Below, piece after piece: positions 7,528 through 11,204 of a stretch of 11,204 nt of DNA. Each line of letters starts with the position of its first letter. Position 1 is the stretch's first letter. The stretch comes from an uncultured Oscillospiraceae bacterium (lineage in GTDB: Bacteria > Bacillota > Clostridia > Oscillospirales > Oscillospiraceae), in assembly GCA_905233785.1 (NCBI GenBank), contig CAJOCV010000061.1, forward strand, positions 1 through 11,204. The letters run 5' to 3'. Both the position numbers and the translations under genes were made by a program. A model generated the notes under the pieces. That model ran no database searches. It saw only the letters and a program-made list of their open reading frames with translations, and was not told the DNA's origin.

Positions 7528-7560
7528 AAGCGGGTAATTCCAAAAGGAGATACCCGCTTA
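7527..7560 (+). promoter_or_regulatory. Perfect 10-bp inverted repeat holding the plsC ribosome binding site in its loop
   Basis: TAAGCGGGTA (7527-7536) and TACCCGCTTA (7551-7560) are exact reverse complements around a 14-nt loop that contains AGGAGA (7545-7550). The last base of the right arm is the A of the plsC ATG. No T-run follows, so it is not a terminator. In RNA it would place the initiation site in a stable hairpin; as DNA it could be an operator overlapping the -10 element. Function is inferred. Confidence 0.6.
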
Positions 7561-8360
7561 TGATTTTTGCGTTTTTGTTCCCGCTCGGCGCGCTCGCGGC
7601 GGCCTGGGCGATCGTCGCGCGAAGCGGCGCGCACTGGCTGCTGGGCGTGCCGGTATTTCTGCTGGTCTTGACGCTGCTGCTTTTGCTGTATGTGACATTC
7701 TGGTGGCTGATGGCGCTGCCGGTAGACCGGACAAAGCCCATCGAAAAGCAAAACCCAAGAGCCAGGGCGGGCTGCTACAGTATCGCGGGCTTCCTCTGCG
7801 TCCTCGCAGGGATAAAGCCCCATATCAGCGGGGAGAAGAAGCTGCCGACCGACAGCCGTTTTCTCTTCGTGTGCAATCACCGCTCCATGTTCGACCCGCT
7901 GACGGTCATTCGTTTCCTGCACAGATGGAATATCGCCTTTGTCTCCAAGCCCTCGAATCTTCGAATCCCTATGATCGGAGATCTTGCCTACAGCGCGGGG
8001 TATCTTGCCATCGACCGGGAAAATGACCGCGCGGCGCTCAGAACCATCCTGACCGCCGCGGATTACATGAAGCGGGATCTCTGCTCCATCGGCATTTATC
8101 CCGAGGGCACCCGCAGCAGATCCGGAGAGCTGCTGCCCTTTCACGCGGGCTCCTTCAAGACCGCCCAGCGGGCAAACGTGCCGCTGGCGATCGCCTGCGT
8201 GCGCGGCACCGAAAAGGTCAAAAAACGCCTGTTTCTGCGGCCTACCGATGTGTATCTGGACATTCTGGAGGTGATCCCGGCGGAAAAAGTCAAGGCCATG
8301 AGCACCGTGGAGCTCTCCGATAACGCCCGCAGATTGATCGAGGAGGGATTGAAGCGATGA
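7560..8360 (+). CDS. plsC: 1-acyl-sn-glycerol-3-phosphate acyltransferase (PlsC type), 266 aa
   Basis: The enzyme adds the second acyl chain to lysophosphatidic acid, giving phosphatidic acid at the cytoplasmic membrane. The N-terminal ~50 residues are strongly hydrophobic (two membrane segments). The acyltransferase domain follows, with the catalytic H-x4-D motif as NHRSMFD (His107, Asp112), motif II around FVSKPSNLRIPMIG (127-140), motif III YPEGTRS (180-186, Glu182 and Arg185), and the VPLAIACVRG strand (207-216) as motif IV. Length matches the family. It overlaps the next gene by ATGA, so the two form an operon of lipid genes. It is the first gene after the prophage and has its own promoter. 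Substrate preference cannot be read from the sequence. Confidence 0.9.
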   Translation: MIFAFLFPLGALAAAWAIVARSGAHWLLGVPVFLLVLTLLLLLYVTFWWLMALPVDRTKPIEKQNPRARAGCYSIAGFLCVLAGIKPHISGEKKLPTDSRFLFVCNHRSMFDPLTVIRFLHRWNIAFVSKPSNLRIPMIGDLAYSAGYLAIDRENDRAALRTILTAADYMKRDLCSIGIYPEGTRSRSGELLPFHAGSFKTAQRANVPLAIACVRGTEKVKKRLFLRPTDVYLDILEVIPAEKVKAMSTVELSDNARRLIEEGLKR

Positions 8361-9085
8361 AAAAAGTGGCGCTTGTAACAGGCTCCTCCCGCGGCATCGG
8401 CGCCGCCATCGCGGCGGCGCTGAGCCGGAAGGGTTACGCCGTGTGCATCAACTACATCGAGCGCGCCGACAAGGCCGGGGAGCTGGCCGAACGGCTCAGA
8501 GCCGAGGGCGGCGAGGTCATCACCCAGCAGTGCGACGTGGCCGACCGCGAGGCCGTTTGGTCCATGGTCCGGCGCATCGAGCGGGAGCTTGGGCCGGTGA
8601 CGCTGCTTGTAAACAACGCGGGCATCGCCAAACAGCAGCAGTTTCAGGACATCACGGAGGAAACCTGGCAGCGGCTCTACGCCGTGAACGTGGGCGGCTG
8701 CTTTCATTGCAGTCAGGCCGTGCTGCAAAATATGCTGCATGAACACGCCGGCTGCATCGTGAACATCTCCTCCATCTGGGGCAGCCACGGCGCAAGCTGC
8801 GAGGCCGCCTATTCCTCCACCAAGCACGCCATCATCGGCCTGACGCGCTCCCTCTCGGCGGAGCTTGCGCTCTCCGGCATTCGCGTCAACTGCGTGGCGC
8901 CCGGCGTCATCGACACCGATATGGTGCAGGTGCTGGGGAAGGAGACGCTCGAGGAGCTGGCACGCGAGATCCCGCTGGGGAGACTCGGCAGAAGCGAGGA
9001 GATCGCGCAGATGGTGCTGGCCGTGGCGGAAAACCCCTATATCACGGGGCAGGTCATCACCGTGGACGGCGGCTTTTTAAATTGA
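8357..9085 (+). CDS. fabG: Short-chain dehydrogenase, 3-oxoacyl-ACP reductase (FabG) type, 242 aa
   Basis: A classical SDR. Cofactor motif TGSSRGIG (8-15), DVA at 60-62, NNAG (86-89), Asn111 in NVGG, and the catalytic Ser139-Tyr152-Lys156 set (SSIWG, YSSTK) are all present with the same spacing as in E. coli FabG. The C-terminus ends GQVITVDGGF as in FabG. It would reduce 3-oxoacyl-ACP with NADPH in fatty acid elongation, which suits co-transcription with plsC. No other fab genes are nearby, so it may be a second FabG paralogue or an SDR with another substrate. Its ATG overlaps the plsC stop, with AGGAGG within the end of plsC serving as ribosome binding site. Confidence 0.85.
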   Translation: MKKVALVTGSSRGIGAAIAAALSRKGYAVCINYIERADKAGELAERLRAEGGEVITQQCDVADREAVWSMVRRIERELGPVTLLVNNAGIAKQQQFQDITEETWQRLYAVNVGGCFHCSQAVLQNMLHEHAGCIVNISSIWGSHGASCEAAYSSTKHAIIGLTRSLSAELALSGIRVNCVAPGVIDTDMVQVLGKETLEELAREIPLGRLGRSEEIAQMVLAVAENPYITGQVITVDGGFLN

Positions 9086-9104
9086 TCTATTTTCCTCTTA
9101 CCCC

Positions 9105-9132
9105 TTGATTTTCCCGGGATTTGCTGTAAAAT
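9105..9132 (+). promoter_or_regulatory. Sigma-A type promoter for the phosphoribosyltransferase gene
   Basis: TTGATT (9105-9110) and TAAAAT (9127-9132) are spaced by 16 nt in an AT-rich gap after fabG, giving a leader of about 35 nt. No terminator is visible between fabG and this promoter, so some read-through from the lipid operon is possible. GGAGGAG (9160-9166) lies 7 nt before the ATG at 9174. Confidence 0.55.
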
Positions 9133-9173
9133 AAAAAAGTCAAAAACTGTGTAATTTCTGGAGGAGTGAAACA

Positions 9174-9728
9174 ATGACTTACGAAATGGACATTGCCGGC
9201 TTAAAGCGTCAGCTCCCTCTCTGCAAGGTGACCGATGATTTGTACATCGGGGCGTTCGTAATGTTCGGCGATGTGGAACTGACGGTGCACTGCGCGGCGG
9301 AGCTGTTAAAGCGCGCACCGGAGTATGACTACTTGCTGGCTCCCGAGGCCAAGTCCATCCCCCTGATCTACGAGATGGCGCGGCAGAGCGGTGCGGACGA
9401 GTATTTTGTGGCGCGCAAAGGCCCCAAAGCCTACATGTCCGGGACGTTTGAGGTCAATGTGACCTCCATCACCACCAAAGGTGTGCAGAAGCTCGTGCTC
9501 GATAAGAAGGACGCGGAGAAGCTTTGCGGCAAGCGCATCCTGATTATTGATGATGTGATCTCCACCGGCGAGTCCCTGCGGGCGACAGAGGAGCTGGTGA
9601 AGAAGGCCGGCGGCATCATTGCCGGCAGAGCGTCTGTTCTCGCCGAGGGTGAAGCCTATGAGCGGGACGATCTGATCTGCCTGGGGCGTCTGCCGCTGTT
9701 CAACGCCGACGGAACGGTGAAAGCCTGA
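9174..9728 (+). CDS. Phosphoribosyltransferase, adenine phosphoribosyltransferase-like, 184 aa
   Basis: A type I PRTase. The PRPP-binding signature ILIIDDVISTGES lies at 122-134 (Asp126, Asp127, Thr131, Gly132), followed by the helix SLRATEELVKKAGG. Overall length, the YDYLLAPEAKSIPL loop (51-64) and the VARKGPKAYM segment (79-88) align with adenine phosphoribosyltransferases, which recycle adenine to AMP. However, the usual E(S/A)RGF-like hood/loop sequence of APT is replaced by EAKSIPL, so the base specificity is uncertain. It is soluble and cytoplasmic. It is a single-gene unit with its own promoter, ribosome binding site and terminator. No purine-transport or regulatory gene is next to it. 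Confidence 0.8.
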   Translation: MTYEMDIAGLKRQLPLCKVTDDLYIGAFVMFGDVELTVHCAAELLKRAPEYDYLLAPEAKSIPLIYEMARQSGADEYFVARKGPKAYMSGTFEVNVTSITTKGVQKLVLDKKDAEKLCGKRILIIDDVISTGESLRATEELVKKAGGIIAGRASVLAEGEAYERDDLICLGRLPLFNADGTVKA

Positions 9729-9741
9729 ACACATAACACTG

Positions 9742-9774
9742 AGGGGCTGCCTTTTGAGACAGCCCCTTTTTCTT
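9742..9774 (+). terminator. Rho-independent terminator of the phosphoribosyltransferase gene
   Basis: AGGGGCTG (9742-9749) pairs with CAGCCCCT (9760-9767) around a 10-nt loop, followed by TTTTTCTT. It is a textbook + strand terminator 13 nt after the stop codon. Its T-run abuts the first tRNA 3'-end copy. Confidence 0.9.
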
Positions 9775-9806
9775 GGTCCGAGTGACTGGATTTGAACCAG
9801 CGGCCT
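9773..9806 (-). repeat. tRNA 3'-end fragment, copy 1 (attachment-site-like direct repeat)
   Basis: Read on the minus strand, this is the variable loop, T arm (TTCAAAT loop, five paired bases each side), the 3' acceptor strand CACTCGG, discriminator A and encoded CCA of a tRNA. The 34 bases are identical to copy 2 at 9912-9945. The matching 5' acceptor strand (CCGAGTG on the minus strand) is not found in the next 100 bases, so this is not a complete tRNA gene. A 3' tRNA fragment of this kind is what site-specific integration into a tRNA gene leaves behind. Similarity to copy 2 ends sharply at 9806, before the anticodon arm. Confidence 0.8.
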
Positions 9807-9844
9807 GTGCGGCGATGGACGCCGCCCAGGCCGCTTCGCGGCCG
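9801..9844. other. Two overlapping, mutually exclusive GC-rich hairpins
   Basis: CGGCCTG (9801-9807) pairs with CAGGCCG (9827-9833), enclosing GCGGCG (9809-9814) paired with CGCCGC (9820-9825) and a 5-nt loop. The same bases 9829-9834 (GGCCGC) can instead pair with GCGGCC (9838-9843), followed by GTTTATTG. The left arm lies in the tRNA-derived repeat. It may be a decayed terminator or an element end; function unknown. Confidence 0.4.
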
Positions 9845-9875
9845 TTTATTGAATTGCAAGAGTCAGTAGAGAAAG

Positions 9876-9913
9876 AAATAAAGCAGACCGTCAGAAGACG
9901 ATCTGCTTTATTT
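9876..9913 (-). terminator. 12-bp perfect hairpin, terminator-like on both strands
   Basis: AAATAAAGCAGA (9876-9887) is the exact reverse complement of TCTGCTTTATTT (9902-9913); inside it CGTC pairs with GACG around AGAA. On the minus strand it begins at the encoded CCA of tRNA copy 2, and the T-rich arm continues as TTTATTTCTTTCTCT. It is therefore best read as the terminator originally belonging to that tRNA, although it could also work on the + strand. Confidence 0.65.
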
Positions 9914-9957
9914 GGTCCGAGTGACTGGATTTGAACCAGCGGCCTCTTGAACCCCAT
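9912..9957 (-). pseudogene. tRNA-Pro(GGG) 3' half, copy 2 (attachment-site-like)
   Basis: On the minus strand, tRNA positions 32-76 can be read: anticodon loop ATGGGGT (U33, anticodon GGG, G37; 9951-9957), stem strand TCAAG, a 5-nt variable loop, T arm, acceptor strand CACTCGG, A73 and CCA. G72 implies a C1-G72 pair, which together with A73 and G37 is typical of bacterial tRNA-Pro. Position 31 also fits, but the rest of the 5' anticodon strand should read CTTGA and instead reads GCTCA; no D arm or 5' acceptor strand (CCGAGTG) follows. The copy is thus a 3' half, not a working gene. It extends further into the tRNA than copy 1. The amino-acid identity is inferred. Confidence 0.65.
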
Positions 9958-10030
9958 TGAGCGTTTTACAACTTTTTGCGGTATAAAAGATCGCGAAACA
10001 GTGAAATTCAAATCATTTCGAGCACAAATA

Positions 10031-10255
10031 TTAATGATCAGAACATTGCGTTTCTTCTCCATTCCAGTCATTTTTACAGTCAGGTATATCGATGCCCAAA
10101 ATAGAGTTTAGATGCCATTCACAGCCTTCTGAAATCCGACTGGAATCATTCAACAGGCGACATATACAGCCAGGACAGAATTGAATCCCAAGTTTTAATT
10201 CAAGAGGCGGGCCGTTTTGATTCAAGAGGCGACTGTAATTGCCCAATAAAAACAA
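10031..10255 (-). pseudogene. Possible 3' remnant of a small zinc-ribbon-like protein gene
   Basis: A 74-codon frame that starts only at TTG and has no ribosome binding site before it. The product contains LGIQFCPGCICRLL and later WHLNSILGIDIP and CKNDWNGEE, with six cysteines in all. A CPxC followed by a Trp-rich acidic tail is reminiscent of small immunity-like or zinc-binding proteins of Firmicutes, but I cannot assign it to a family. The missing start signals and the adjacent tnpV gene suggest that the 5' part was removed by insertion. It could also be a chance reading frame. Confidence 0.3.
10148..10232. repeat. Short direct repeats upstream of tnpV
   Basis: TTTTAATTCAAGAGGCG (10193-10209) and TTTTGATTCAAGAGGCG (10215-10231) differ at one base and are spaced 22 bp start to start, about two helical turns. 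A third, partial copy ATTCAACAGGCGA (10148-10160) differs from 10220-10232 at one base. They end about 38 nt before the tnpV start and could be binding sites for a regulator or recombinase. Confidence 0.4.
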
Positions 10256-10269
10256 AAAGGAGAAGAAAA

Positions 10270-10620
10270 ATGACCATCCAATACCATAAATTTGGGGATT
10301 ATTCTCTCCCCAATCTTGTAATAGAAGACACCGAAGTGAACCCCGTCGGCAAGTATGGCCGGATGCGAAAGCGCTATCTGAAAGAATATCGGCCGGTGCT
10401 GTACACCAATCTGCTAACGACCGGCAAGCTGAGTCTGCACCTGGCCGAGATTGACGAAACCTGCGAGGAGCACATGGAACTACTCACTCGCCAGATGGCC
10501 GAGCAAGAAGGCGTGACCGAGGCGCTCAAGGCTGCTAATCAGATGGAGTGGGTACGCCGCATGAACAGCATCCGAAACCGGGCGGAAGAGATCGTCCTGC
10601 ACGAGCTCGTCTACTGCTGA
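10270..10620 (+). CDS. tnpV: TnpV family transposon-encoded protein, 116 aa
   Basis: The family pattern is clear: YHKFGDYSLPNL (5-16), VGKYGRMRKRYLKEYRPVLYTNLLTTGKL (26-54), HLAEIDETCEEHMELLTRQMA (57-77), EGVTEALKAANQMEWVRRMNSIRNRAEEIVLHELVY (80-115). TnpV was named from Tn4451-type clostridial transposons and is widespread on integrative elements of the Clostridia; its molecular role is not established to my knowledge. It is mostly helical and soluble, with a basic N-terminal helix that could bind DNA. Length matches the family, so it looks intact. AGGAG (10258-10262) lies 7 nt upstream. It is co-transcribed with the DUF6809 gene 12 nt downstream. No recombinase gene is in the window. Confidence 0.85.
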   Translation: MTIQYHKFGDYSLPNLVIEDTEVNPVGKYGRMRKRYLKEYRPVLYTNLLTTGKLSLHLAEIDETCEEHMELLTRQMAEQEGVTEALKAANQMEWVRRMNSIRNRAEEIVLHELVYC

Positions 10621-10632
10621 GGAGGTGTCGAG

Positions 10633-10914
10633 ATGCTGATTCTGGAAGACCTTTATCTCGGTGATGTTCGCCCCAGCGAGCGCAGCTTCAAGCGCAACAG
10701 CCAGTACGCGAAAGCTCTGGATGAAGTCGTCCGAGCCGGGGACGCGCTGACCGACACTCTCACCGAAAAGCAAAAGGAAATGTTCGAGGACTACATGACC
10801 GCCCAGCGGGAAGTCAATGTGCTCACGGATTGTGAGACCTTCATCTACGCGTTCCGCCTGGCGGCCAAGATTATAATCGACATACTGACGGACGGAACAA
10901 TGAAAGAAATATAA
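10633..10914 (+). CDS. DUF6809 family protein, 93 aa
   Basis: A small, helical, soluble protein of unknown function. The N-terminal LEDLYLGDVRPSERSFKRNSQYAKAL (4-29) and the C-terminal FEDYMTAQREVNVLTDCETFIYAFRLAAKII (51-81) are hallmarks of the family, in which 'GxIRPSER' near the start and 'ExFIYGFRLG' near the end are conserved. Members occur on clostridial mobile elements, often near tnpV, but no activity is known. GGAGGTG (10621-10627) follows directly on the tnpV stop, with 5 nt to the ATG. A strong terminator comes 10 nt after its stop, so tnpV and this gene make a complete two-gene unit. Confidence 0.8.
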   Translation: MLILEDLYLGDVRPSERSFKRNSQYAKALDEVVRAGDALTDTLTEKQKEMFEDYMTAQREVNVLTDCETFIYAFRLAAKIIIDILTDGTMKEI

Positions 10915-10924
10915 ACAGATGACG

Positions 10925-10960
10925 ACAGGCAGGGGCATAAAACGCTCCTGCCTGTTTCTT
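10925..10960 (+). terminator. Rho-independent terminator of the tnpV-DUF6809 unit
   Basis: ACAGGCAGGGGC (10925-10936) pairs with GCTCCTGCCTGT (10944-10955) with a single G-U pair and a 7-nt loop, followed by TTTCTT. It lies between the DUF6809 gene and the convergent minus-strand gene. No T-run is present on the minus side, so it acts mainly on the + strand. Confidence 0.85.
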
Positions 10961-11008
10961 CGCTTGTGGTGAGATGGGATGCGATTCCGCTTGTCTGTTT
11001 AATGAGAG

Positions 11009-11204
11009 TCAGCGATTCTTCTCCACGTCCTGCCAATTGGCGTTGTGGAGGATCTCCGCGTTTTCCCCGAGGAAGACTGTTCCGACCTCCTCATCGCCGG
11101 TGAGTTGGTACAGCATCCAGGCGGTCATGTAGCCGTCCGAGCGCATCAGCATCTGCTCATGCTCGGCCCCGACTGCCCGTGCCCGGAGCTTTGGCACTTC
11201 GTCC
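11009..11204 (-). CDS. Alpha/beta-hydrolase-like protein, C-terminal part
   Basis: The frame is open to the window edge on the minus strand, so only the last ~64 residues are seen. They read RARAVGAEHEQML, then SDGYMTAWMLYQLTGDEE, then FLGENAEILHNANWQDV. This matches the C-terminal end of clostridial dienelactone-hydrolase/cutinase-like alpha/beta hydrolases, where the H in the 'GAxHxxML' stretch is the catalytic histidine and a 'GYxTAWxxYxLxGDEEA' helix follows. The nucleophile and acid residues would lie outside the window. A GTG at 11197 is not the true start, since the family pattern continues upstream. No terminator was seen after the stop. Substrate is unknown. Confidence 0.55.
   Translation of the reverse strand, partial: DEVPKLRARAVGAEHEQMLMRSDGYMTAWMLYQLTGDEEVGTVFLGENAEILHNANWQDVEKNR

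Larger units (their letters stand above)
9958..10269. other. AT-richer junction region without a convincing intact gene
   Basis: By eye this stretch is near 40% G+C, against roughly 60% on either side. It contains a minus-strand reading frame that looks like the end of a gene (10031-10255), short direct repeats (10148-10231) and the tnpV ribosome binding site. No convincing promoter for tnpV was recognised. Its composition and its position right of the tRNA-Pro remnant suggest acquired DNA. Confidence 0.5.

Noticed and set aside
7560..9728. plsC, fabG and the phosphoribosyltransferase as prophage cargo.
   Set aside because: They are ordinary metabolic genes with their own promoters, and the tRNA fragments on their right point to an element extending rightward. 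Cargo status cannot be fully excluded without the left end of the prophage.
9773..9957. Two complete tRNA genes on the minus strand.
   Set aside because: Neither copy has a matching 5' acceptor strand or D arm, so both are 3' fragments.
10148..10232. A CRISPR-like array because of the repeated TTCAAGAGGCG units.
   Set aside because: The units are short, few and unevenly spaced, with no spacers of constant length and no cas gene.

Overview
The window looks like the chromosome of a G+C-rich member of the Clostridia (gut Oscillospirales/Ruminococcaceae type). This rests on strong AGGAGG-type ribosome binding sites, mostly ATG starts, a Firmicutes-type phage holin, and a tnpV/DUF6809 gene pair that is typical of clostridial mobile elements. 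The species cannot be named from the sequence.

Positions 1-7493 are the right-hand part of a prophage, all on the + strand and tightly packed. In order: the 3' end of an N4-gp56-type major capsid protein, a 70-aa head protein, a 121-aa putative head-tail connector, a 583-aa protein resembling a tail hub or DNA-stabilisation protein, a 251-aa tail protein, a 606-aa tail fibre with a collar-type tip, a 254-aa conserved phage protein of unknown role, a CHAP endolysin and a holin. No tail tube, sheath or tape-measure gene lies between capsid and lysis genes, which suggests a short-tailed particle. Hairpins after the capsid gene and before the hub gene may set expression ratios.

Positions 7494-9774 look like host chromosome. 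A promoter just after the holin gene drives plsC-fabG (phospholipid acylation and fatty acid synthesis or a related SDR reaction; ATGA overlap). The plsC ribosome binding site sits in the loop of a perfect 10-bp inverted repeat that ends on the start codon. A phosphoribosyltransferase gene follows with its own promoter and a strong terminator.

Positions 9773-10269 are an AT-richer junction with no convincing intact gene. It holds two copies of a tRNA 3' end, best read as tRNA-Pro(GGG), on the minus strand, each without a 5' half. They are probably attachment-site scars left by integrative elements. The stretch also has several strong hairpins, a probable minus-strand gene remnant and short direct repeats.

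Positions 10270-10960 carry tnpV and a DUF6809 gene in one short operon with its own terminator, probably part of an integrated element. The window ends in the C-terminal part of a minus-strand alpha/beta-hydrolase-like gene.
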